From Myxocyprinus asiaticus (taxonomy: Eukaryota; Chordata; Actinopteri; Cypriniformes; Catostomidae), in assembly GCF_019703515.2 (NCBI RefSeq), contig NC_059368.1:36161831-36225830 (forward strand): DNA of 64,000 bases, given 5' to 3'. Under the pieces are notes generated by a model that ran no database searches, had not been told where the DNA came from, and saw only the letters and a list, made by a program, of their open reading frames with translations. Position 1 is the first letter of the stretch, and every line of letters begins with the position of its first letter. Shown in pieces: positions 1-12,700 of the stretch. The position numbers were made by a program, and so were the translations under genes.

Positions 1-393
1 CTTCTGGCACATTATCATACTTGGAGTAGTCAATGCTTGGTTGCTGTACATGTGTGATTGCAAAGCCTTGCAAATCCCAGAAAAAGACACCCTGAAAAGG
101 AGGCACTTCCATATATATATATATATGTCAAGAACATCAGTGATTGGGTCTCTCAGGGTTAATCACATTTGGGCTTGTGTATAAATGTACAAATATCAAA
201 TTCTATCAATTTATATGATGTCAGGAAATTACATGTTTAATCATGTTGCAAGCTGTTGTCACTGTTTGAAATTTCATGCAAATTTTTAACAAAATATTCA
301 CAAGGTTGGAACCTAACTAGCGCTAAATTGGTACTGTCTCTTTAAGAGATCAGCTGTGAGCAAATGTTTATGGTTGAACCAGCACAGAGCACA

Positions 394-1027
394 TTAAAGG
401 GATAGTTTACCCAAAAATTACAATTCTCTTTTATTCACCCTCATGCCATCCTATATGTGTATGACTTTCTTCGGTACAACACAAACAAAGATTTTTAGAA
501 TAATATTTCAGCTCTGTAGGTCCATGCAATGCAAGTGAATGGTGATCAGACCTTTATAGCTCCAAAAATCACATAAAGGAAACATAAAAGTAATCCATCT
601 GACTCCAGTGGTTAAAACTATATCTTCAGAAGTGATATAATAGGTGTGGGTGAGAAACAGAACAACATTTAAGTGCTTTTTTACTCTAAATCTCCACTTT
701 CACTTTCAGATGTAAAAGTGAAACTAAACAGGCACCATATGTGACTTTCAGATGTAAAAGTGAAAGTGGAGATTTGGAGTTTAAAAGGACTTAAAAATGT
801 TCTGTTTCTCACCCACGCCTATTATATCGCTTCTGAAGATATTAATTTAACCACTGGAGTTGTATGGATTACTTCTATGTTTCCTTTATGTGATTTTTGG
901 AGCTACAAAGGTCTGATCACCATTCACTTGCTTTGTGAGGACCTACAGAGCTGAAATATTTTTCTATAAATCTGGGATGGCATAAATGTTGAGAGAATTA
1001 TTATTTTTGTGTGAACTATCCCTTTAA
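394..1027. mobile_element. Angel-like foldback MITE, copy 1
   Basis: Inverted ends TTAAAGGGATAGTTTACCCA and (reverse complement of right) TTAAAGGGATAGTTCACACA enclose a near-palindrome of 634 bases: the left half is mirrored in the right half around about 715-760. Family landmarks are CTCACCCTCATGCCATCC, TGTATGACTTTCTT, TTCAGCTCTGTAGGTCCAT and GTGGGTGAGAAACAGA. The name is tentative; the structure is seen. Confidence 0.85.
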
Positions 1028-1891
1028 CGAGAGAGAAGTTGCACGGTGGTTTTTTCCCTCATCTGTGCATTGTATGATAAGAAATAATGTTTCTTTGTAT
1101 ATTTTTGATCACCAACTGTCTGCAAATAACAGAAAGGATATTAAAAGAGACATGAAATGAAAATAGGATGCCTGGGTCTCATCTTTGGACACAAAATACA
1201 TGGACCGAAGCAAAAGGAAACTTTTACTTGTATAATGTGTATTGAATAGCTTGTAGGCTACAAGATCTCAAATTCAAATCTACAAGCTCGAGTTCTGAAA
1301 CACTTTTACCTTATAATAGACATCCAACAGTGCGTTACACTGGTCTGTAGCCATGCTTTAAAACTGAGAATTTTGTGAAAACAGTCCAGGGAAAATTTTA
1401 ACCAAAGTCAGAGCTGATGTTGTTAAATGCAATATCAATGCCATTTCACGGCTGAACTAAAGCGATGGTGACCGCACGATCACTCAGGGCCCGCTGCTGC
1501 CAAATAAGGTAAATTTCCTTCAGTGTGCGCACTCACGAGACACAACACGCTGTAAAAAATGATGCTGAATCCAGCTTCTTAATCGCCAGCTTCTTATTCA
1601 TTAAAAGGATTGCGGCGCTCATTTTCTTTTTCCCCACTACACAATTCATGCCCTGGCAAGTAAAATCTGAATATTTACTCGCCAGTGGCTAATAACATAC
1701 ATATTAAAGTCATATAGCGTGAAATTTGGTCGCATATGCGAGTGATTTACTCGCTGTGCAGAGGGCTGCTTAAGTACTTTTCTCATCGTTGTGACGGAAA
1801 TATATAGCTAGTTGAGCAAAAAGCACTGAAGATACAATAATACTGAACCCATAGTCTCAAAGAGTTCTCTCAGATCTTTAATTAAAGTGAA
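1028..1891. other. Intergenic, no gene recognised
   Basis: Non-coding sequence between two Angel-like copies. One part (about 1640-1700, GGCAAGTAAAATCTGAA) matches, reversed, the hAT-type fragment at 50284. Nothing else was recognised. Confidence 0.5.
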
Positions 1892-2551
1892 TTAAAGGGA
1901 TAGTTCACCCAAAAATGAAAATTCACTTATCATTTACTCACCCTTATGCCATCCCAGATGTGTATGACTTTCTTTCATCTGCTAAACTCAAATTAAGATT
2001 TTTAGAAGAATTTCTCAGCTCTGGAAGGGTGCCCAAATTTTGAAGCTCCAGAAATCACATTAGTCAACATAAAAGTAATCCAGAAGACTCCAGTGGTTAA
2101 ATCAATATCTTCAGAAGCGATATAATAGGTGTGGGTAAGAAACAGATCACTTTCACATTCTTCTTCTTGTGTTTTTTTTTTTTTTTTTTTTTTTTGTGAT
2201 TTACATTCTTTATGCATATCAACCCCTACTGGGCAGGAAGAAGAATTTAAGCAAAAAAGGACTTAAATATTGATCTGTTTCTCACCCACACCTTTCATAT
2301 TGCTTCAGAAAATATGGATTTAAACACTGGAGCCATATGGATTACTTTTGTGATGCCTTTATGTGCTTTTTGGATCTACAAAGTTCTGGTCACCATTCAC
2401 TTGCATTGTATGGATCTACAGAGCTGAAATAATCTTCAAAAAAATCATAATTTCTGTTCTGCAGAAGAAAGAAAGTCATACACATCTGTGATGGCATGAG
2501 GGTGAGTAAATGATGAGAGAATTTTCATTTTTGGGTGAACTATCCCTTTAA
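1892..2551. mobile_element. Angel-like foldback MITE, copy 2
   Basis: The clearest full copy. It starts TTAAAGGGATAGTTCACCCA at 1892 and ends with the reverse complement at 2551. The loop region holds a 27-base poly-T tract (2170-2196) that breaks the hairpin. The right arm retains GCAGAAGAAAGAAAGTCATA and CATGAGGGTGAGTAAATGAT. Confidence 0.88.
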
Positions 2552-3529
2552 GGCCATGTTGTGCAGTCTTACAAACAGTCATTTAGAGGACAGTTCTACT
2601 GGATTCTCCTGATGTTTATTGCAGGCACTGGTTTGCAGTGGGTTTGCTTGAAATACCTGGTGAAATACTGAAGAAGTGAATGGTGAACTACAAGTTCCCC
2701 TTTTCAGAATCCTGTTTCATTAGAAAGAATAATAGCACTAATAAATCTAGAAAACAAACTAGCTTAGTTGTTACATAATTTAGTTAAGATACTCGTTTAA
2801 TCTTTCTAATCTTTTCAACAGTGTTTATTGTTTTTAGTGTATGTTTCTTATAGAACACTGTAGCTCAGTAGTACACAATTGTTTCCTGTAACTGTTATAA
2901 GTGAGACGGTGAACTCGTAATCTCCATCAAGGCATGGGTAACAATAATAACTTGTGAAATTGTGGGGTAAAAGGAAAACAACCTTCTTTATTTAGGAAGT
3001 GAGGACCAAAAAGCATTAACAGCAGCACCTGTCTGTTCCATGCTCCACTACTCACTACTTTAGGGCATGTTCACTCCTAATTCTGGTTCCTATAAGAAAA
3101 AATAAAAAGAGTAAACAACCAAGATACAAATTGTGAATACAGAATTGTAAATACAATAAATAATTCAACATGAAATGTTTAAACACTATAATAATGTGCA
3201 AATAAAAATAGAACTAATAAAATAACAACGAATAATGATAAATTCTTGATTCTGATTTATTATTATTGTCATATAGTAACAACACAAATCATTATTACAC
3301 AACTGAAATAGGCAACTATATCTGTGGCAAACCAATAAAATTCCATGTAATACAAATAACAATTTAGATGCTACAAATCTGGCAATGGTTCTTATATTTA
3401 TGGTTCTCCAAGGAGACATATAAGCCATATATTTTTACATTTATTTATGTTTTATGATTTAAAACACTGTTCTTATTTTACATAAATAGAACAGAAAGGA
3501 AACCCATTCCCACAGGCACAGTGCAGCAG
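2552..3529. other. Intergenic, upstream of rhag
   Basis: AT-rich sequence with no long frame, no repeat I recognise, and no promoter-like cluster until the rhag promoter region. Confidence 0.5.
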
Positions 3530-3730
3530 GGGGGTGTCTCCACCCCACCTTAATTGTCTCTACTGTCATTGGCCTTCCTCAAACCTGCAGCCAATTCAAA
3601 ACCAGACGCCACTTTCATGACTCCCCCCACAAGCCACAGATAGTGGAAAGAGTGAAAGAAGTGTAAACGTGAGGGAGAGTCACTCACTCACAGAGTAAGA
3701 GCAGAACAGACACTGAGAAAGTGTGAAAGC
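3530..3730 (+). promoter_or_regulatory. rhag: Probable rhag promoter and 5' leader
   Basis: The 200 bases before the rhag start codon carry a CACCC-type box (CCACCCCACC, about 3540-3549), an inverted CCAAT box (ATTGGC, 3568-3573), a direct CCAAT box (GCCAAT, 3590-3595) and a GATA site (AGATAG, 3638-3643). CACCC plus GATA is the usual signature of erythroid promoters, and Rhag is an erythrocyte membrane protein in vertebrates, so the combination is sensible here. No clear TATA box is seen at a fixed distance. The motifs are seen; their use and the transcription start are inferred. Confidence 0.45.
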
Positions 3731-6700
3731 ATGCCAGCATACGCCACCAACATGAGGATCAAGTTCCCCGTTCTGGCCTTGATACTGGAAGCTGTGACCA
3801 TTATCCTGTATGCTCTCTTTGTGGTTTATGATACTGGGGATGCTCATGGACATGAGGGGGGTCACCATGCTACAGGGAATGAAAGTCATCCTGAAAGCCC
3901 AATGACCCTCTACCCCAGTAAGTATTTCTCAGATCACTTCTGCTTTTTTAAGATGGGTTGTTGACATGAAATGCTGTTGGGAAGCTGGCATGTCCTGAGG
4001 TGTGTCAAGCTATACTCCATAAAAATGATTACTTTTTAATTATTATCCAGTGTATCTGAGAGACTACATAGAATATTTGTACTTTTAAAATTGATTTGTC
4101 ACAACATAGGTGTGAATAACAGGCAAAAAGGTGATTAAAATGGTGAAAATAAAAGATATGGTGACTAGTTACAGCATCTAAAATATACACTTTACCTTAA
4201 ATACTGATTCTGATATAATTTCAAACTAAAATCTTAATGTTGACACGTTATGTGTCAACTGCTCATATATGGTATATTGTATCCCACTAGTACTGAAGGT
4301 GAAAACTAATTCATATAGGCAATTAGACACCTGTTTAGTATATTGTTATTGCACTTGTACTGAAAATCTAAAAAATTGTAGTAGAAGAAAAGCATGTTTC
4401 CTGTTTTCTCACCAAAGACATACAGTAAAGTTGAATAAAAGATAGCATGGTGCACCCTATACACTGAAAAATAAATAAATGTTCCCCAAAAAAATAAATA
4501 GATGTGCTCTATGAGGTAACATATAAATTAACTGGTTTGATTTAAGTCAATATATTATTTAATATGACTAAATCAACCTGACTATTACACCAACAAATCT
4601 AATTTAAAGGGTTAGATCAAGTAGAAATAGCTCCTTAAGGTAACAATGGCAGGTTACCTCTTTTTACAGTATAGGTGGAAAACATTAGATCATACAATAA
4701 CTCACTTGTTTCTCCTAGACAGCAATGAGACTAAACTGAGAGCAAATTGGTTCCTATTAGTTCATTTTCCTACTTCTCAGATCCAGTACTCTAAACTGCT
4801 CTAGAGTTTCAGAAGGAAACCAGCAATGCCACAGACTATGCTTGAATTTACCAAGATACCAAAGTCTGCAATCAAAAGTCAGAGATCTCTACATTAACTA
4901 AAATTCCAAATTCCAGTCCAAATTATCTGAGGTACTTTATCCACGTCAGTTTTATAGCTCATCACTTTACTATATAGTCTCATTTGTTTCTATGTTTATT
5001 TCTCCAAAGAAAAAGAGAAACATCTGAAACTAAGTTGATTAATGAAACATAACTAAGAACTCAGTTAGGTTTCCTGAGCTATGACAGAGCAACCTTTGAG
5101 CAAGAACATTTTCCTCTAGGTCATTTCTGCGAAGCCTTTGGTGGTAACATGTAACTAATGTTCATTCCGCACGCAAGAACCTAAAAATAATCCCTTCAGA
5201 GAGAAGCCAATGCCATGTCTCTCTTTTCAGGACAAATAGGAGGAGGGTGATGATGGTCAGCTTTAGTGTTTCCTTCATGTCAACTATCTAGAGAATGCCA
5301 GCCTTTATTACATAATAAGAGAAAACATTTGTATTAACAATTCAATTCAATTATCAATTCAAGCTTAGTTGTAAGTTGCATTCCATTAATTTTCTCTGCA
5401 TGCTAGGCTGATTTGCAGAGATGACATGCATTGGTTGTAAAATGCACTTTTCTTATCTTAATGTTGCACTCATGGTTGCTTGGACATGGTTGGGACTGAA
5501 CCCATCCGTGGGGTGTGGAGAGTATGAACATGCAAGATTAGTGTCAACGCCACATGCACACTCAACGTTTCAAATCAACCCTTCACAATTTGTTATTTGA
5601 CTAATTCGCTTAGGTTTCAGATGTGAAAGTACTTTAAACTTATACTGTTCAAAGAATAGGGATAGGGTTAGTCATTGGATTCATCTGTCTAGGACCTGTC
5701 TTTTATTTTTATTATTATTACAGCTGTAGTTTGATGTTCTTTGTGGTGGTCACAGCACTTCATAGAGACACTGGGCTGTTCCAACACCCTTTATCTCATA
5801 AACAACAATTTTCTCCAACAAACAGCAGCTTAATTGTGCAGTTCAGTGCAATCTCCTGAAGATGCAACACAATGTATTCACCCTTTATAATAACTTCTTT
5901 ACCATGGAGTGGTAGGGATATATTTATGACATTTATGAGACCAAATGTACACATTTTCTATAACTGAAGTCTAGCTCCATACTTGCTGATTTTTAAAATA
6001 TCCCGAACAGAATTAAAATAAGTCTTATTAAAAGAACTGTAATTATTTGTGGGCTTTTATGTAGTTGACCACACTTAAGTACTGGGCTAAATCCATTTTA
6101 GCTTGTTTGTTTATGTGCAGGGCATGTGAAGTGGTTACTTGCCTCTCTTTATAAAACAGGGTGACAACCATATTACTAAAGCATACACATTCTTTACCCC
6201 CCAATGAACTTGATGACCTCTTGAAAAAAAAAAAAAAAAAAGTGAAAAGAAAGCATGAAAATAAAAAGCATATGTGTCTCTAGTCTGGGAAAATTTAAGC
6301 CATTGGTCACTCTGGGTCAGGGTCGTACATGCGAAGCATTCCAGAAATGAGTGAGAAAGCTTCAAAGAAATGAAAATAAAGGGCATTTTAATCTTGGCAA
6401 CAGAGAAAACACACATTACAAAGTTATGTCACTATGCGCTAAATTAGCGCTGACAGAATGTAATTAAGTCGTTCATTACAGTACATTCGTAGAGAGTGGA
6501 AACTTTCCACCCATTAGGAAAACTGACCCTTTGAGACTTTATCAGCAAATTTGTTGCACATGAGGGATACAAAAAAATGTTCACTGAGAAAATTATTCTG
6601 TTTGTTTTAAGAGTGGATCATGCACCTTTACTCAGCCGGCAAAGTTGTCTGTTTTCCATTTCCAAAGTTTGCTCACATGAAATAACTAGGGAAAACTCCC

Positions 6701-9700
6701 CTACCTTGCCGACCCAATCACTGTAAATATGTATCGCTCCCTGCTTATGAAATAGAGATCAATAGATAGATCAAAGGGAAAGATTTGAAGGGCTGATAAA
6801 GGCTGATAACCTTGGTCATTCATCTGCGTCAGAGGCTCACTTAAATGTTTTTGGGTGGTTAACAGGACTGCTTTTTATTTAACCTCTACTCACTTTGCAA
6901 AATGATATTATGTGGTTCCTTACACATATCGCAGCAGTTCCAAGGAGAAGTATCTCTGAGTGGCTAAAACCATTTTAAGAATGGCTTTAGAAAGTTAAAT
7001 CATTTTTAAATTAAATAATTCTTCATAACAGATGAGTTTTTTAAGGTTAATGCTCTATCGAGATCTAAATCAACAAAACCTACCTCCCTATCCTTAACCT
7101 TAAACCTAAACCTAACCGATAGTGTCATAAAAAGCAAATGTGACATGAAAAACGCTATTGCTGAAGCAAGCACATCATTTTGTGGTCTATCCATTTCTAT
7201 CAGTTGAGCTATTGCAACCATTTTAAGTGTTAATTGGAGTAAAAATTAGTTCAGTCTGAACTTGTGCAGTTGTTGTCTTACAAATCAAAGTAGCTAATAA
7301 TATCAACGTAACCAACCTCTGGCCATCGCTACACATCACCCACCCACTACTTTAATTTTGATGGGTGAGGCACTGTCAAAAGATGGTCATCACGACTCTG
7401 TAAAGTATCAGCACTCTGGAGCCGCTTTTTTATTTATTTGTTTTGGCTTCTTTTGGCTTTTTTTTTTATTTTATTTTTTTATTTGAATACGCTAAATGTC
7501 ACATTATATGCTAAGACCATGCACTGATGTGAGTGAAAACACTGAAGACTGGAAAACAAAAACAGGCTTCCAGTATGAATCAGAGGACACCTCCACGTTC
7601 AAGAAAAAGTTGGAAAGTAAAAGTGTTTTGCCGTAATACGATAGCACTATGTGAGAAACGGGGCAAAAAGGGCCTCTTGTGTTCAAGAAAACATCCGTGA
7701 TCCATACAGCGAGCCACAAAAATTTTGGTATAGTAATGTGATTCCATGAGACCAGGTAGGATGCTCAACAATCATCATAGATTGGTAACTAAGAAAATCA
7801 TTGCTTAAAGAGAGACCTAGAGCAAAAAATGTTGCCAAAGTACCACAGTGATTCCACTGGGAAAAGGGCAGGAAGGCTGTGATAATACAATAAAGCTTGA
7901 CTATATAAAAATTTGGGGATCCTATTCTTTTTGTGAAACTTCAAAAAATAACCGCAGTCATAATTTAAGTCATTTGTAAGCCGCTTCGGATAAAAGCATT
8001 TGCTACATGTAAAATTTTGTGTAATGTGCAATAATAGATCGCATTCTTTTTTCTTTCTTTTTAAAGATGTCTTGCATAACAAGATAAGAGCGAAATTTGG
8101 TGATTTTTAATCTTTGCATATTTATCTGAAGTTTTCCTGATTAGTCTATTCAACAGGTGCGTAGATAGCCCTGGGCTTCCGGGGCTATAGCCCCGAATAA
8201 TTTTTCTCTAACCCCGAAATCTATCTCCATCATTCCCGTGGTGTGCATCTATTTTCCTATGATTGCAAGGTGCTGTAGCATCGTCCCTCCCCTGCTTTAA
8301 CACAAGTAGAAAGTTGCCTGTGTGCAGACTAAGTGGCTGTGTTCACAATAGCATGCAAGCATACTACTCTTACTGTTTCTGCTATATACAGATACGGCCT
8401 AAATAGTAAGAGACGTATGCTTGTATGCTGTTCCAAATGGCGAAAGAGACACTGCACCCATCACTCTCGCGTATTTGAATGAGAGACTGAAAGAGGAGTG
8501 TCCGAAATGGATATCCAACTGTTTTGTGTTAAAAAAAAAAAAAAATACACACATCACACAATTCGTCAGATGAGAAAAAGCAGTAAAAACCTCCTTATGG
8601 TTCGTGCAGCTGCAGCCCCAGCCAGAAGATCTGTGTGTGCTCGGGCAGGTTAACATGTTCTATGACAGCTTTTAACTGGAGACAGTAAACCAGAGGCATA
8701 TACAGTATATAAACTTCAGCTAACTTCCTCGAAGCACGTGAATGAATTAAGCTGTATTTATTTAGTTTTTTATGTCTTCTGTTAAAGCAGCTGTTTTACA
8801 CACAATATAAGCTGTTATCAGTATTACTCTGGTTTATAATATTTAGATATACGTATAATCCTTAAAACAGAGATAGAATACACGTGTGCTCTAGAAATTA
8901 GCAAATTTTAAGTCACGAGCCAGGACATTCGCATTTTAAAAAATATATATTTTATTAAGACACGATGCCATAAACCTCGCAAACATTCTAGAATCTAGAA
9001 AATATTTTTTTCCTATAAGCACCTATTTTAGCATATTTACTGCCTGTTATTTTCTAAACTAAGTTAAAAACACCAGACACACATCTTTGAGCAGCATATC
9101 TGAGACAATAGTGAGTGGGAAATTTTAGTTTTAGTTTCAGTAATATTTAAATATTAATTACATAAATGACACCTCACAGATGTAACATTTTAAAATGTTA
9201 TTATAAAGTGTTTTATATTTCTATATTTCATAAAAAGTACCTTACGTATCCACAGTGGTCTGGGATAAGCCCTGAATATCCACTGACCCTAAAAACACCC
9301 CTGCTGTTCAGTACTATCATCGTAGAGTAGTTATTTGTGCATGGTCTGCTGCCAGCATGAAGTATGTTATAAAATGAGGATATGGTTGTTTATATAGACA
9401 GCAAGCAAAGTGCTTCTCCACTAAAGTTGGTCGGTAGTACGTACAGGGGTTGTCTGTTATCTAGATGGGCTTACCAGATGTCAGACCATAAGTACTATGA
9501 TTGATGATTATTTGGGTTTGACCACTGGCAAGTTTAGATTTCGTGTGGAGACCCAGAGGATTACAGAGTGGGTGGAGGGTTTCAGAGGCATTCCAAGGAA
9601 GCCTGAAGTAATGTTCAGCTATTCAATGCGTGTTGCCACACCTTGTGGAGGTCCATGCTCTAGAGTTCCTCTTGTCTCTCCAGGGACTGAGAATGAGACC

Positions 9701-12700
9701 CTGCATCTGATTATTATCAGCAAGCACAATAATGTAGTATGTATCCTGTGGCCTGAAAATGTGCCTTTCTGATGAATTAGGTGTTCTGGATCGTATCCTA
9801 TCTCTGTCCAGCAATGTTGACTGTCGTATCCTATCTCTGTCCAGCAATGTTGACTGCATGGCTTCCTGAGTTGGATAGTCTTATATAAAATTTCCTTTCT
9901 GCAGGAAAAATGAGCAAATGCCAGCAGACAATCAGTGAGCATATTCACTTATTGTGAATTCATATGAACTTTTCTAACTGGTTAGGTATCTTTTTAACTT
10001 AGCATTTCCTTGCTTCTGTCTTTATCTTACTTGACAAACTCATGTATGGGGAAACAACATAGGTGCATGGAAAAGGCTGGATTTCTTGGATGAGTCTGAT
10101 CCAAGATGAAGCATATTTTAACACTCATTACAGTCATGTGAATAAAATTACAACCATGTCAAAAAGAGTTACAAGGGGCACTTTCTAAACCTGTCAGTCG
10201 TAGACTAATAGAAGAGCACACAAGACATTTTACAGCAAAATAAAGACCACGCTAATTGAACTGTTCCAACATTTTTGCAGGAACTACTTAAATAGACATC
10301 TTGTTTGCTGAGCAGATATGTGTTACTGTATAAAGATACTTGGCATCAGCTCTTTATCAATATCTGCAGTGTTTCAGGATGTACACGTGATGATCTTCAT
10401 TGGCTTTGGTTTCTTGATGACTTTCCTGAAGAGATATGGCTTCAGCAGTGTGGGCATCAACCTGTTGTTGGCTGCCTTTGGCTTGCAGTGGGGTCTTCTC
10501 CTCCAGAACGTCTGGGAAATGCATGGTGGCAAAATAAGAGTGTCCATTGATCGGTAAATGCACAGTTACTTTGTTTAAGGGGATGACTCCAAGTGAACAG
10601 ACCTATTGACACAGATTTAATTAATCATCAAAATTGAAATGCTCAGCTAAATTCTGCATCCAATCAATTTGATCCATTCAGTTTATAAAATGCTAATTTT
10701 GATAAATATGCTCCAAACCTGTCCCATAACTTATTTTCTGCAGGATGATTAATGCTGACTTCAGCACAGCAACTGTTCTGATCTCTTTTGGGGCAGTTCT
10801 AGGAAAAACCAGCCCTGTCCAGCTTCTCATCATGACCCTATTGGAGATCACCATCTTCTCCATCAATGAGCATTTGGTTGTGGAAGTCATTAAGGTTTGT
10901 ATATTTTACTACTGTATTTAATTTCACAGAAAAAAAATAAAATATTATTGTTTTTAAGAGTTGCATAATATTGGTAGGGACAGATCCACACAAAATCTAT
11001 GCACATGCTATCTGATTTGTTGCAAAATGAAGCTGGGCTGAAGATTAAGGAAAAAGCAGTTTAGTCAAATTTCTATCTCCTTCCTAAAGGCATAAAGCAG
11101 GATAAACTTCATAAACACACCCCCATTGTTCCAAGAACAACTGGGACACATACAGTATTGTCTTAACACCCTTTTCTTCTTGAAGAAGATACAGTGCCTT
11201 GATTACATAAGGATAAATGAAAGCAATGTAAAAAAAGTGTGGAACTTACATATTTGATGTTGAAAAGTGTCCCAAGTTTCTTAAGGGAATACCCCCTATT
11301 ACAGCAGACTACAGCAGTCAAACATGAACTTCTACCAAACGTTTTTACCAAAAGACTTCATAAACATTTCCCTATCTCAACAGGCTTCTGATGTTGGTGC
11401 CTCCATGACCATCCATGCTTTTGGGGCTTACTTTGGATTAGCTGTTGCTCGTGTTCTTTATCGCCCTGGTCTTCAGAATGGCCATGAGAATGATGGATCA
11501 GTCTACCACTCAGACTTGTTTGCAATGATTGGTATGCTTTAACCCTCTGTGTTGTAACCAACTATGAAAAAGAAACATGTCCTCTATTTCCCTTTGTAAT
11601 CTGAATGACTAACAAAATCTTACAAAAGACTTTGCACATATATTCCCAGAGGTGCAAAAACCATATATGCAATGTATGCAATGCATAGGGGCGCCATGTA
11701 AAGGGGGGTGCAAGCGGCTCACTAAAGGTGGTGCAATCGGCCTCCTTGACCCCTCCAACATCCCTCCCTCCCCCCAACACTTATAATGGATGACACTCCC
11801 CCCCTCGCTTGACAGATACATGGGGCACAAAATTTAGTTTTGCATACCCGCTTGGAAATGTGTAGTTGTGCCCCTGTATATTCCTCATGGGGTTTCCAAA
11901 AATATCTATTTCACGAATTGGGTTTTATCCTTTGAGGGTCCAGACTGATCTCAGCCATATCACCTCGTAGCTCTAGACTGGTTGCCCACTGAAGCTAAGC
12001 AGGGTTGAGTCTGATCCATAGCTTGATGGGAGACCTCCAGGTTGTTGCTGGACTAGGTGTTAGTGAGGCCAGCATGGGTCTCTGTGGGTCCTAACGCCCC
12101 AACATGCTGATAGGGACACAAGCCTGTAAAAAGCACCATCATTGGATGAGACATTAAACGAAGGTCCTGACATTGGGGACTGGACATGGTCACTAAAAAT
12201 CACAGGGGTTCAACCCTGGTGTCCTGGCCAAATTCCCCCATTTGTCCTTATCAATCATGGCCTCCTAATAATCCCCAACCCTGAATTGGCTCTCTCAATC
12301 TACTCTCTCCTCCACCGATAGCTGGTGTGTATTGAGCGTACTGGCACACTATGGCTGCCGTTGCATCATCCAGTTGGATGCTGCACACTGGTGGAGGTTG
12401 AGGAGAACCCCCTGTTCACAATGTAAAGTGCTTTGAGTGTAGTTTCAGAAAAGTGCTACACAAGAGTAAAAATGAATTCATTAAATCAACTTCCTGTGAA
12501 ATTGGAAACAGTAGGTCGACTTTTCGTTAGGTAAAATCGGTCTGTGCTTACCGAAATTCGAAACACTGCCCCCCGTGTGAGCACCTTTTTCTATGGCTGA
12601 AGCAACACGCTTCTGGTCACGCCACAAGGGAAGGTTAACACACTTGAGCCAATGCAAAAGAGTCAGATGGGAGATGGTACTTGTTGTCAGAGAGTCAGCA

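Noticed and set aside
7060..7100. Possible interstitial telomere (CCTAAA units)
   Set aside because: Only three irregular units, and the stretch is part of a longer interspersed repeat also found at 55.2 kb.
9497..9772. 91-codon open frame in rhag intron 1
   Set aside because: No recognisable domain, no paired splice sites in frame with neighbours, and composition like the surrounding intron.
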